64,000 nt of DNA from Gaoshiqia hydrogeniformans (GTDB lineage Bacteria; Bacteroidota; Bacteroidia; Bacteroidales; Prolixibacteraceae): contig NZ_CP186334.1 in assembly GCF_049347105.1 (NCBI RefSeq), positions 5,022,001-5,086,000 on the forward strand. Direction: 5' to 3'. A program made the translations under genes and the position numbers. The notes below the pieces were generated by a model. That model searched no databases. It was not told the DNA's origin and was given only the letters and a program-made list of their open reading frames with translations. Within the stretch, counting starts at the first letter, position 1. Every line of letters starts with the position of its first letter. Shown here in pieces: positions 9,512 through 18,415 of the stretch.

Positions 9512-10026
9512 TGATAATTTGTTTAAAATTAAAAAAGTTCTATTGAATAATAAAATTTAATAACTAAATAACATCTTTTTTTACTATTATTTAACATATA
9601 TCCTTGCATATTTGATCAACTAAAAACAAAATGCGAAACCTCCCAACTTACTTTTTTTCTATAAAAAAATTACAGACTACTCACATAACAAATTAATAAT
9701 AAGATAGTTACGCATCCACACCTTATAGATGCAAACAAGTTAACCAAAATTTTTCCATAGTAAATATAAAGAATTCAAACCGAATAGCTGCAATATGTCA
9801 TTTTTTTGGCTCAAACTTTATGATTTAATAATGCAGACTAAGCTTCGCGGTTAATTTTATTCAATCGATGAAATCGGCGTAAGTACTTAATTCAAACTGC
9901 TTATTTCCGTCGCCCGCCAACATTACCTCCGAGATATTTGACAATAAATCAGAGTCTTACGGAATAAACAATTTATTCCGATCGATTCAAACCAACCAGA
10001 AAATCAAATTCGTAAGGGAATAACGA
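9512..10026. other. AT-rich intergenic region, no gene seen
   Basis: This stretch is strongly AT-rich and has no open frame with coding character on either strand. It contains a perfect 9-bp-stem hairpin at 9960-9980 (CGGAATAAA, loop CAA, TTTATTCCG) 47 bases after the ccsBA stop. The hairpin may act as an mRNA 3' end, although no T-run follows it. Confidence 0.5.
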
Positions 10027-13000
10027 TTACTCCTCCGTTTCGAGTCTTACTGTTTTTTCGGCGCTACCGTGTTTTCGTTCCGAAATTGCCGCCAGAACCA
10101 CGATCGCCATCACAACAATAACCGCGATATAAACCGATGAAGGAACCGGAGGAGCATCTCCCTGGGCATACGAGTGCATACCCGACAAATAATAATTGAC
10201 CCCGAAGAAAGTCATTAAAACCGAGCTAAAACCAATCAACGCCAGTGCGCTTAATATGAAATAGTTATATAATCCAGGTACTTTCCGGAGATGAAGAATA
10301 GTCGAATAAACCAGGATGGTTACCAGAGTCCAGGTTTCCTTCGGATCCCATCCCCAATAGCGTCCCCAGGATTCGTTGGCCCAAACTGCGCCAATAAAAC
10401 AACCAACAATAAGCAATGTCAGGCCAACCAATAAGGCCAATTCAATAATAATTGACACCTCACTTATGGTAATAGACGTATTTCTCAGATTTTTGGGTGT
10501 CCGCAACATCATGATGACCATGTTCAGCAATCCCAATAAAGCGCCTATGCCCAGGAAACCGTAACTGGCGGTAATCACCGCCACATGCACAATCAGCCAA
10601 TATGACTTTAACACCGGAACCAGATTGGTAATTTCAGGGTTCATCCAGCTCATACCGGCGACCATAAGAATCAGCGAAGTTAAGATACTGGTTACGGCCA
10701 GCGTAATTTGCGATTTCCTGAGAAATACGAAGCCTGACAGCAAGGTCGCCCACCCGATAAACAATAAAGTCTCGTAAGCATTGCTCCAGGGGGCATGGCC
10801 CGATATGTACCAGCGTACGGCCAGGCCTGCGGTGTAAATCAGAAAAACGGCAAAAAGCAGAATGGTCCCGGGAAGTAGGAATTTACGCAAGCTGGCCCTT
10901 GAGTTGAAGATTTCAATCAGGTGCATTACCAGAAGAATGCTCCCAAGCAGACCACATAGTTTGGAGAAAAACCCAAAAATATCGTACCGGTTATACAAAA
11001 TCTCCAATTTTACTTTGGTTTTTGAAAGTATCAGATCTGCGCCATGTGCATGCTGAAAATCTTTCAAAACCTGCAAGGAATAATTTGCTGCCTGATAATC
11101 GTTTGTTCCGACAGCCTGCTGCAGTGTCTGCAAATAATTGGTTAGCAACAGTCTATCTACTGCTGAGCCCATCGCTGACCGGTTGGAAAAATATGTTTTT
11201 TCGGTATACCAGGTTCGGTTCGAGTCCGTTGAATCAGGAAATATCCGGAGGAAGTCACCGTTGAATATCTGGTAACAAATATTCACCCGTTCGTCCACAG
11301 CAATCACTTCCTTATCAAATTTATTTCGCTCAATTGGCTTTTTATGATAGGCCTCGTCGACCAAGGAACGTAAGCGATATGATCCCTGATTCAGATCAAC
11401 CAATTGATTAAATGAGGCCAGGTTGCCCGATATACCCATTTGCCGCGCTAACTCGGTATTCGAGATCCTGATTAATTTTTCATTTTTCCAGGATTCGGGG
11501 AAAGCGTTCATCCCAAGAAAAACCTCCGAGGCAGACATCCCACGCAAGTTGTTCTTTCGGATTAGTTTCCGTAAAAGCTTTGATGACAAGGTATTAACCG
11601 GTTCAATCCGGCCTTGTCGGTCCTGCACCAGCAATTCATCAAATGCGCGAATATGTTTCCCGTCAATCTTTTGGTCCTTCCAGTTATTCGCTTCCGAAAA
11701 AAGCGGTAAAAACAAGAGCACCGACAATAAAAGACCTATCACCGATTTGTTTTTTAATTGCTTCAAACGTGACGATGCCCGGAGCAAAAAACGGAAACGG
11801 CTTCGTTTGTTGAAGAAGGTAAACAGCAGGCCAATGGTCATCAACAAATAACCGGTGTAGGTGGTTGCTGTTCCGACGCGATCGTGGCTTACCGAAAGTA
11901 TTGTACCTTTTTCGTCCTGGTCGTATGACGATTGAAAAAAGCGGTAACCGCCGTAATCAAGAATATTATTCATATAGATCCGGTATGGTAATTCCAGCCG
12001 GGCTTCAGGATCAATCAGCGTCACTTCGCTGGCAAACGACGAGGGGCTCATGGACCCGGGATATCGTTCCAACTGAAATTCGTTCAGCCGCAAAGAGAAA
12101 GGCAATTCAATGGCTTTTGAACCATAACTCAATTTCAGGTCCAGTTCTCCCAGACGAAATGCTACAGGATCACTTACCAAGCCTTTATTTCCGTAACAAA
12201 CAACATCCTTCTGCTGTTCGTCAACCGTCACCGTCAATTGCAGTGCATCGGGAAATGAAGCCCTGTTTGACGACTGGACCGTCGCCAGGCTTTTTCGTCC
12301 CTTATGAAAATAGGTTTGCAGCACGAAAAGGTTGTCGCCCAGTTTATACATATTTTTATTCGACAAGGTATATTCGGTTCCTGGGAACAAGGTATCGCCT
12401 TCCAGCCCCTCCAGGGTAACAATAAACATCGTATCCGGAGGTGTGAGAGTCAATCTTTCGCCCGTTCTGCCCAACCAGATTGTTTCCGAATCTTTTGCAC
12501 CTTCAAAACTGACTTTAAATTCATCAAATTGATGTACTTCATGAAGCTCCAGCACGATGTCTTTTCGCACAGACTTGTCCAACACAATGAACGACATCAC
12601 CGGGCTTCCCAATTCATCGGCGACCACAGACTGAACCCCGTTCGGAACAAAAAACAGGTTATTCAGTTCTATTTCTTTTCCTAAAAGAGAAACATGCTTG
12701 TTAAAATAATTGTGTGTGTAGGGAGAATATCTGACGGCCCAATTTTCCTGATCTGTTTCTCCCCCGGCAGCCACTTCAAGTTGAATAAACGTTTGATCGC
12801 TTACCAATAAGTTACTTGTCTCGCCTTCCCTGATGTGCATCATGCCCTCGTAACTATAAAAACGGGTTATACCGGCGCCAATAACCATCAGCACAAAAGC
12901 CAAATGGAATAATACCATACTCCAGCGCTTCAATTTAAAGGCCCTGTGATAAAACAGTCCCCCAATCAGGTTTACCGCTCCAAATGCCAGCAACAGGTTA

Positions 13001-13149
13001 AACCAGTTTGCATTGTATATGAGGATACGGGCTGTTTCCGTCCCGTAATCATTTTCAATAAAAGTGGCATAGGCAATGGCGATGGCAAAAACAAGCAGTA
13101 ATACCACCGAGGTTAACATGGAAAACAGAGGTGCAAAAATCTTCTTCAT
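10027..13149 (-). CDS. Fused cytochrome c biogenesis protein CcsB/CcsA (ResB-ResC type)
   Basis: A protein of about 1040 residues that attaches heme to exported c-type cytochromes (System II). The N-terminal part is ResB/CcsB-like: four membrane segments around a large periplasmic domain, with GGYRFFQSSYDQDEKGT. The C-terminal ~300 residues are CcsA-like with multiple membrane segments and the WWD heme-handling motif WGRYWGWDPKETW, plus conserved histidines. A GTG at 13173 would add eight residues; I chose the ATG at 13149, which begins a membrane signal-anchor. It lies next to an operon encoding about 22 c-type hemes, which it probably matures. Confidence 0.93.
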   Translation of the reverse strand: MKKIFAPLFSMLTSVVLLLVFAIAIAYATFIENDYGTETARILIYNANWFNLLLAFGAVNLIGGLFYHRAFKLKRWSMVLFHLAFVLMVIGAGITRFYSYEGMMHIREGETSNLLVSDQTFIQLEVAAGGETDQENWAVRYSPYTHNYFNKHVSLLGKEIELNNLFFVPNGVQSVVADELGSPVMSFIVLDKSVRKDIVLELHEVHQFDEFKVSFEGAKDSETIWLGRTGERLTLTPPDTMFIVTLEGLEGDTLFPGTEYTLSNKNMYKLGDNLFVLQTYFHKGRKSLATVQSSNRASFPDALQLTVTVDEQQKDVVCYGNKGLVSDPVAFRLGELDLKLSYGSKAIELPFSLRLNEFQLERYPGSMSPSSFASEVTLIDPEARLELPYRIYMNNILDYGGYRFFQSSYDQDEKGTILSVSHDRVGTATTYTGYLLMTIGLLFTFFNKRSRFRFLLRASSRLKQLKNKSVIGLLLSVLLFLPLFSEANNWKDQKIDGKHIRAFDELLVQDRQGRIEPVNTLSSKLLRKLIRKNNLRGMSASEVFLGMNAFPESWKNEKLIRISNTELARQMGISGNLASFNQLVDLNQGSYRLRSLVDEAYHKKPIERNKFDKEVIAVDERVNICYQIFNGDFLRIFPDSTDSNRTWYTEKTYFSNRSAMGSAVDRLLLTNYLQTLQQAVGTNDYQAANYSLQVLKDFQHAHGADLILSKTKVKLEILYNRYDIFGFFSKLCGLLGSILLVMHLIEIFNSRASLRKFLLPGTILLFAVFLIYTAGLAVRWYISGHAPWSNAYETLLFIGWATLLSGFVFLRKSQITLAVTSILTSLILMVAGMSWMNPEITNLVPVLKSYWLIVHVAVITASYGFLGIGALLGLLNMVIMMLRTPKNLRNTSITISEVSIIIELALLVGLTLLIVGCFIGAVWANESWGRYWGWDPKETWTLVTILVYSTILHLRKVPGLYNYFILSALALIGFSSVLMTFFGVNYYLSGMHSYAQGDAPPVPSSVYIAVIVVMAIVVLAAISERKHGSAEKTVRLETEE

Positions 13150-13262
13150 AACACGCTTTTTTACTTGCCTCACAGTAGCCCCTTATTCTGCCCGTTTATC
13201 AACATAAACTCATCTTTTTCCTTGACGGGCTAAGACTGATGTTCCGGCATCATTTTCTTCAT

Positions 13263-13304
13263 TAAAAAATCACTTCAACCAAAACCGCTCTGGCTGAAGT
13301 GATT
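13263..13304 (-). terminator. Rho-independent terminator of the multiheme cytochrome operon
   Basis: On the minus strand, AATCACTTCA and TGAAGTGATT pair (13268-13304, with extra inner pairs), followed by a run of T at 13263-13269. It follows the last cytochrome gene by 45 bases and separates the operon from ccsBA. Confidence 0.75.
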
Positions 13305-13348
13305 CAAATTTAAATAAACATCCCGAAATTAAATGCCTCCAGATCGTT

Positions 13349-14851
13349 TTAATATAAACCAGAGTGACATTCCGCGCAAAAACTCGCCTTCCACTCGTCC
13401 TTGATATCCACCGGATGTTTAAACTCAAGTGGTTGATTGGCACTGGAATATTCAATGGCATCAACAGCGCCCTGAGCCAAAATATCGTGACATAAATTAC
13501 AATCTCTGGAAATAAACCTGCCTCCGGCCGACTGGTGTTTATCATTGTGGCAGCGGTAACATCCATTGGTTTCCAGGTGCCCCAGATGATTCGGATAAGC
13601 AGTCCATTTCACTTTCATTTCGGGGAAAATATTTTTCCGGTACCCCGACTGCATGGAAGCAATCGCTTCATCCAGCAAATGCGGTTTCTCAGTCAAAAGT
13701 TCAGGATACATGATATCATAATATTCCATCACTGTGGCTTTGATTCCGCTCATCGCGCTGTCGGTTGTGGGATAATCGGCATGGAGCGCTTCCATCGCGA
13801 CCACCTTAATATCCGGTATCTCGCGCGAAATTTTGCCCGACGTAATGAACTCATCCACAAAATTTGGCGGCGATAAATAATTATGCGACGGCCGGTTATG
13901 ACAATCAATACAGTCCATCACCCTGAGTTCGTACGCATCCAGCTTGTCCGGCTCAATGAGGTTATCTTCGTCCGTGTAAATATGGGTTTCTCCTGTTTTC
14001 AGGTTCGTATATCTCACCCAGGGAATCATGTTTCGCTCCTGATCCGTTGCGATATACTCGATTTTTACATCCGGGTTAATGTGCCAGTGAATTCCTTCCT
14101 GTAACCCTTGAGCGCTATAGGTGGCGCTGGTTTTCATCAACAGGTGAATATCCCATTCGGTTGTTGTTTCGTCGGCGAGATACGATTTTTTAGTCTTTAG
14201 CTTTCGATCATAAAATTTTTCCGTCCAGTGGCATTCCTCACAAGTTTCGCGCGCAGGACGCAGGCTGGCAATCGGCGTGGGAATAGGCTGCGGATACTTA
14301 TTAAACATGACCGAATAAATTTGATACAAGCCCGACATTTTACTTTTCACGTACCAACCTGCGCCCGAGCCGACATGACATTCGACGCAAGCGACGCGTT
14401 CGTGCGGAGACTCCTGGTAGGCTGTGTATTCCGGAGTCATGACCTGATGACACAACTTGCCGCAAAATTCATTGGACTCGGTGAGGTGAAACGCTTCAAA
14501 ACTCCCGATGGATGAAAGAATTAAAAAAACAATGGTCCCTGCAATGAAAATTACCGTTGCATTTCGTACGGATTGGCTGTTGAAATCGATTACCGGCCAT
14601 TTTTTAAAATCGGCTTCGGCCTGATGAATTCGTAACCGCCGTTTTTCACGCAAAATACCCACCGGGATTAGGATAAGCCCCAGCACCAGCACAATTGGCA
14701 TGATGATATAGATAAAAATACCCAGGTATGAGCTTCCTGCATCAAAAATGGATGAAATGACAAAAAGAACCACGATGATCCCTAAACTAATTGATGCAAT
14801 GGAGGCGCCCACCACAGAGATCAGGTTTTTTACAGCCGGAGGTAGTTTCAT
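13349..14851 (-). CDS. NapC/NirT-type multiheme cytochrome c, membrane anchored (7 hemes)
   Basis: About 500 residues. Two or three N-terminal membrane segments (about residues 10-60 and 95-120) precede a periplasmic domain with heme motifs CGKLCH (spacing CX3CH), CVECH, CEECH, CIDCH, CYRCH, CNLCH and CAECH. The segment LCHQVMTPEYTAY followed by ESPHERVACVECH resembles the quinol-oxidising NapC/NrfH/NirT family, so this is the likely quinol-side entry of the operon. I chose the ATG at 14851 over a TTG at 14857. It is the last gene before the terminator. Confidence 0.88.
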   Translation of the reverse strand: MKLPPAVKNLISVVGASIASISLGIIVVLFVISSIFDAGSSYLGIFIYIIMPIVLVLGLILIPVGILREKRRLRIHQAEADFKKWPVIDFNSQSVRNATVIFIAGTIVFLILSSIGSFEAFHLTESNEFCGKLCHQVMTPEYTAYQESPHERVACVECHVGSGAGWYVKSKMSGLYQIYSVMFNKYPQPIPTPIASLRPARETCEECHWTEKFYDRKLKTKKSYLADETTTEWDIHLLMKTSATYSAQGLQEGIHWHINPDVKIEYIATDQERNMIPWVRYTNLKTGETHIYTDEDNLIEPDKLDAYELRVMDCIDCHNRPSHNYLSPPNFVDEFITSGKISREIPDIKVVAMEALHADYPTTDSAMSGIKATVMEYYDIMYPELLTEKPHLLDEAIASMQSGYRKNIFPEMKVKWTAYPNHLGHLETNGCYRCHNDKHQSAGGRFISRDCNLCHDILAQGAVDAIEYSSANQPLEFKHPVDIKDEWKASFCAECHSGLY

Positions 14852-14971
14852 AACCAAAATTTGCTTTTACAGGTTAATAATTTTATCCTTATACATCGGA
14901 ATTCTCCCTCAGATCAGCGCTCTACACCGCCAGTCAACTTGCTCATTCAAGCCAACAGTCTTTCGTCCCTT

Positions 14972-15598
14972 TTAATGAACCGTATTGTGATATCCGTTTA
15001 TGATGCTTTTAAAATTATCCAACGGATTTTTTCCGATCGATGCTACATACAAATGCACCAGTAAAAAAATGGAAATCAGGTAGCCCATGCTGATGTGCAG
15101 CAAGGCAGTCAGGAAAATCCCGCTAAATGAATAGACATTTTCAATAATTGATTCGGGAAAAAGAAGGGCCAGGCCGGTAACAATCAAAACAGGCACAAAA
15201 AGAAACATGACCACCACGTATGCGTACTTTTGCAAGGGGTTAAACTTTCTCTTTTCTGAAATCGGGAAAGGAGCGGCCTCATCCTTAAAGATACCGGATA
15301 AATAATAGTTAATCTGCATTTTCATTCGCTTAGGCAAACCTTTGAGTTTTATCTTGTAAAATTTCTTGTTTTCGGTAAGCAAATTGCCAAATAAAAAGAC
15401 CAGATAATTAAGCGACACCAAAACACCGGCATAATTATGCATCGTAACGGCATCCTGAAATTGAAAGCCCAGAAATTTCAAATCGGCGTATTGCATACGG
15501 ACGCCTGTTATGATTAAAAGAATAATTCCCAATGCATTAATTCCATGCCAAATTCTTAACCAAAGTGGGTATAAGTATAATTTATCTTCCGAGCTCAT
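14972..15598 (-). CDS. Membrane cytochrome b (b561/b6-like) subunit
   Basis: A 208-residue integral membrane protein with four hydrophobic segments. Paired histidines occur in LRIWHGINALGIIL and TMHNYAGVLVSL, with a late LHISMGYLISIFLLVHLY, matching di-heme cytochrome b subunits of hydrogenases, formate dehydrogenases and thiosulfate reductases. It probably exchanges electrons between the quinone pool and the multiheme cytochromes on either side. Two bases separate it from the upstream cytochrome gene, so coupling is tight. Confidence 0.82.
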   Translation of the reverse strand: MSSEDKLYLYPLWLRIWHGINALGIILLIITGVRMQYADLKFLGFQFQDAVTMHNYAGVLVSLNYLVFLFGNLLTENKKFYKIKLKGLPKRMKMQINYYLSGIFKDEAAPFPISEKRKFNPLQKYAYVVVMFLFVPVLIVTGLALLFPESIIENVYSFSGIFLTALLHISMGYLISIFLLVHLYVASIGKNPLDNFKSIINGYHNTVH

Positions 15599-15600
15599 GC

Positions 15601-16542
15601 TTATTTTCTTTTGATGATTCTAAAAACCCAGTGAGCGCCAATGGCCAATACTGTACAGCCAAAGATAATGAAGCTGATCGTCCTCATAAAAGGGCTTTGG
15701 TTGGCTCCGATAATATAGGCTTCGTTAATCATGAAAGCTTTAAACTTCCCTTCTCCCGCCCTGGCCTGTATATTTTGATATTTATATAACGATGCTTTCA
15801 ATAATGAGTTGGATGAATGGCATTCGTGACATGATTTCAACGCGTTCAGCTTCGGCATAATATTATGCGATACCATAAATGAATCAACCACCACGGTATG
15901 GCATTCGATACACCTGACTTGTTTAAAATGGAGGTCCTGGTTGGGTAACCAATCATGCACCTGTGCCAACGACGGATTGGAGTGAGAGGAAACCGTCTGG
16001 TACTTTACCGGGTTATCGTGGCAGGAAAGGCAGAAACTGTTGTTATAACTGACAATTTCACTCACACGACTACTATTTCGGGCAGTTGGAGTATAGTAGT
16101 GCTGATTGTGACATTTGGAACAACTAAAGCTTTCACCGACCATTTCGTAATGAACGCTTTTCTGGAACTCTTCTTCGATCTTATCAAACTGGTAATCGGC
16201 ATACGTATCATCGCCCCCATGGCAATCGATGCAGTTCATCAACGGTTCCAGTTTCAACTCGCCGCTGTGCGGATAAGTTTCGTATTCGGAAGAATGACAA
16301 TCAAAGCATTTAAAACTACCGTGAACCCCGTTTACAAACCTGGTTGAATCAATGATGTAAAACGGGTTCATTATCCGCTTCTGCTCCGCTTCAATCCAAT
16401 CGTTATAATAGGAGTATGTTTGATTGGCATGGCATTTCAAACAATGCCGGTTTTCCTCCTGCATCACCTGATCATCAGCAAATACCGGATTAATCACAGA
16501 AAGAAAAACAAGTGCAAAAATAACTTTAACTGAGAATCGCAT
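15601..16542 (-). CDS. Multiheme cytochrome c (7 hemes), exported, membrane-anchored at C-terminus
   Basis: About 313 residues. Seven heme motifs are visible: CLKCH, CFDCH, CIDCH, CSKCH, CLSCH, CIECH and CHECH. A signal peptide begins at the ATG at 16542 (RFSVKVIFALVFLSVINPVFA), and a C-terminal hydrophobic segment (FMRTISFIIFGCTVLAIGAHWVF, then basic residues) anchors it. A longer frame from 16593 would put the signal peptide internally, so I rejected it. It probably forms a complex with the cytochrome b two bases downstream. Confidence 0.88.
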   Translation of the reverse strand: MRFSVKVIFALVFLSVINPVFADDQVMQEENRHCLKCHANQTYSYYNDWIEAEQKRIMNPFYIIDSTRFVNGVHGSFKCFDCHSSEYETYPHSGELKLEPLMNCIDCHGGDDTYADYQFDKIEEEFQKSVHYEMVGESFSCSKCHNQHYYTPTARNSSRVSEIVSYNNSFCLSCHDNPVKYQTVSSHSNPSLAQVHDWLPNQDLHFKQVRCIECHTVVVDSFMVSHNIMPKLNALKSCHECHSSNSLLKASLYKYQNIQARAGEGKFKAFMINEAYIIGANQSPFMRTISFIIFGCTVLAIGAHWVFRIIKRK

Positions 16543-16596
16543 TACACTGGAGATTAAAAGAGCCGGGAGTCCAAGATCTACTCCCGGCAACAAAAA

Positions 16597-17016
16597 TTAT
16601 TTTAAAGAACGGATGAAATTAACGATGGCCCAACGATCTTCTTCATCCGGGATCTTACTCTCGTAATTCGGCATTTCATCCCGCCCTACGATTGACTGGT
16701 AGTAAATAACACCGTCGCTTTGGGCCTGAAATTTAGCGTCCTTAAATGATAAAATAGCCGTTTTCATACTGGCAGCTTTCGGGCCGTCGCCCAAACCTTC
16801 GCCACCGTGACACGATCTGCAGTGCTTCGTATAAAGAAGCTTTCCAACTTTCAATGATGCTTCATCATTGGCGGCCGGATTTTTCATTTTCTGATATTTT
16901 TCAGGAACATTCCACGGGCCACCATCTTTTTTGTCCTGAACAGTCACAAACGAAAGTAACAGACCGGCTGTAAAAACAACCATTAATAATGCAAATAAAT
17001 TTGTGTACTTTTTCAT
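16597..17016 (-). CDS. Small class I cytochrome c
   Basis: A 139-residue monoheme protein: signal peptide (LLMVVFTAGLLLSFVTV), one CRSCHGGEGLGDGP heme site near residue 67, the axial methionine in DEMPNYESKIPDEE, and a C-terminal WAIVNFIRSL helix. It is a soluble or lipid-free periplasmic electron shuttle and lies inside the multiheme operon between the DUF5777 barrel and the seven-heme protein. Confidence 0.9.
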   Translation of the reverse strand: MKKYTNLFALLMVVFTAGLLLSFVTVQDKKDGGPWNVPEKYQKMKNPAANDEASLKVGKLLYTKHCRSCHGGEGLGDGPKAASMKTAILSFKDAKFQAQSDGVIYYQSIVGRDEMPNYESKIPDEEDRWAIVNFIRSLK

Positions 17017-17040
17017 AATCCTCAGTTTTAAATTACCAAC

Positions 17041-17922
17041 CTAAAAGCTCCACAACCTGGTGATTGTGAACCCAAAAGCAAAGTTATCTTTATTTATCTT
17101 GTTATAATTATTCATCATGATGTCCTGCGGCAGCATTCCCCTCGAGTTTCCCGCGTAAATCTGAAAAGCATGGGTGCTGGTCGAGATCTCATAACCGAAC
17201 GACAGACTTGGTTCCGGATGGTTGCCCCACTCCGGACGTTGTTCTGAAATTTTCTGTATTTTCAACGGAGCGTCGTAGGTAAAAATAATTGCTCCCTGTG
17301 GAGTCACTTTGATCCGTCCGTTAACATGCAAACCAATCCGGTCATGATCAAACTGTTCGGGCACCGAGTTGGCATGAGAAAAACTCACAGCTCCCTGAAC
17401 AGTAATCCGTTCAGAAACTTTACGCCCGACGATCAACTGGGCAAAATAAGAAAATCGTTCGGGAAAATCATAGCCTGGCTCATACATCGACTTATTGTTC
17501 CCGTCAATACCCATATTTCCGTATAAAGTTACAAACACCGGGATCACGTTTCGCCGGGTTTGCTCCAGAATGGTCCACTTGGCATTAAAATCATTGTACA
17601 TATTGGCCTTCGAAATTCCCCAACCAACCTGCAGCTTATTGGCAATCACATAATTTAAACCCAGCCGGATATTTGCTGCAGGAGCATAAATCCCCCATAA
17701 ATCGGAATGCCCGTTGGAGATACTGCCAAACTTATGCTGAATAACAAACTCAAGGGTCTTTACCGTTGGTATCAACGAGGTCTGGTTATCGATCAGCAAG
17801 CCGCTCTCCCAGGCAAATCGCACCGGTTTGTCTTTCTCTTTCTGCTCCGGAGCATCTTCCTGTGCCCACAAGTTAGTGCATATCAACAGACTTAATACGA
17901 CAATTCTTGCTATTTTTTTCAT
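17041..17922 (-). CDS. DUF5777-family outer-membrane beta-barrel protein
   Basis: A 293-residue protein: signal peptide (ending CTNLWAQ) then amphipathic strands rich in aromatic residues, ending in a C-terminal aromatic (RLWSF) as in outer-membrane barrels. The block LEFVIQHKFGSISNG and GIYAPAANIRLGLNYVI is typical of the DUF5777 family, which I recall as often lying next to cytochrome genes in Bacteroidota. A role in passing electrons or substrates across the outer membrane is inference. Confidence 0.75.
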   Translation of the reverse strand: MKKIARIVVLSLLICTNLWAQEDAPEQKEKDKPVRFAWESGLLIDNQTSLIPTVKTLEFVIQHKFGSISNGHSDLWGIYAPAANIRLGLNYVIANKLQVGWGISKANMYNDFNAKWTILEQTRRNVIPVFVTLYGNMGIDGNNKSMYEPGYDFPERFSYFAQLIVGRKVSERITVQGAVSFSHANSVPEQFDHDRIGLHVNGRIKVTPQGAIIFTYDAPLKIQKISEQRPEWGNHPEPSLSFGYEISTSTHAFQIYAGNSRGMLPQDIMMNNYNKINKDNFAFGFTITRLWSF

Positions 17923-17946
17923 GTTCTTAAGTTCTTTAGATGTTCA

Positions 17947-18339
17947 CTAATTGTTTTTGGCCCCTTCCTGTATCCATACGAGAATTAACTGAGCCTGAGC
18001 TGCCGTATATTTTTTCTGGGTGTGAGTACTTGTAGCTGGACCTGGGTATGTATAAATTAAACTCTGCTCCGGAGACGTTACATTGATGTACTTTGCGTTA
18101 CCAATACTTTGATATGCTTTCCCCGACGAAAGATCAGGCGCCCGTCCTCCCGTATTGTGGCAACCCGCACAATTCGCGGTGAAGATTGGTTGGATATCAG
18201 TCGAAAAATAAACCGTCTCCTCCCCGTTTCCACCACCGTTGATTGGCGGAAGTTCTTCTTCTACCAGAAAGTTATACTCACAGGCACTTATGAATAATCC
18301 AATTACAGCAGCAAAAAAGAATATTTTAAATTTTTTCAT
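17947..18339 (-). CDS. Monoheme cytochrome c lipoprotein
   Basis: About 130 residues. Signal peptide with lipobox FISAC, then one heme site CAGCHNTGGRAPDLSSG. The start at 18339 (MKKFKIFFF) is preferred to the ATG four codons upstream because it gives a normal signal peptide. It is of the DUF1549/c-type planctomycete-like small cytochrome style seen in Bacteroidota surface proteins. It belongs to the same operon as the flanking cytochromes. Confidence 0.82.
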   Translation of the reverse strand: MKKFKIFFFAAVIGLFISACEYNFLVEEELPPINGGGNGEETVYFSTDIQPIFTANCAGCHNTGGRAPDLSSGKAYQSIGNAKYINVTSPEQSLIYTYPGPATSTHTQKKYTAAQAQLILVWIQEGAKNN

Positions 18340-18415
18340 GTTGTTGTGCATTTAAGCGTCTTTAACAATTTCAAAGAAACTTCCGTAACAGAAGCTTCTT
18401 TTTAAAATCTTCTTT

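Noticed and set aside
10027..13173. GTG start for the CcsB/CcsA fusion
   Set aside because: The ATG at 13149 gives a normal membrane signal; the GTG would add a basic peptide before it.
15601..16593. Longer start for the seven-heme protein
   Set aside because: The extra 17 residues would place the signal peptide internally.
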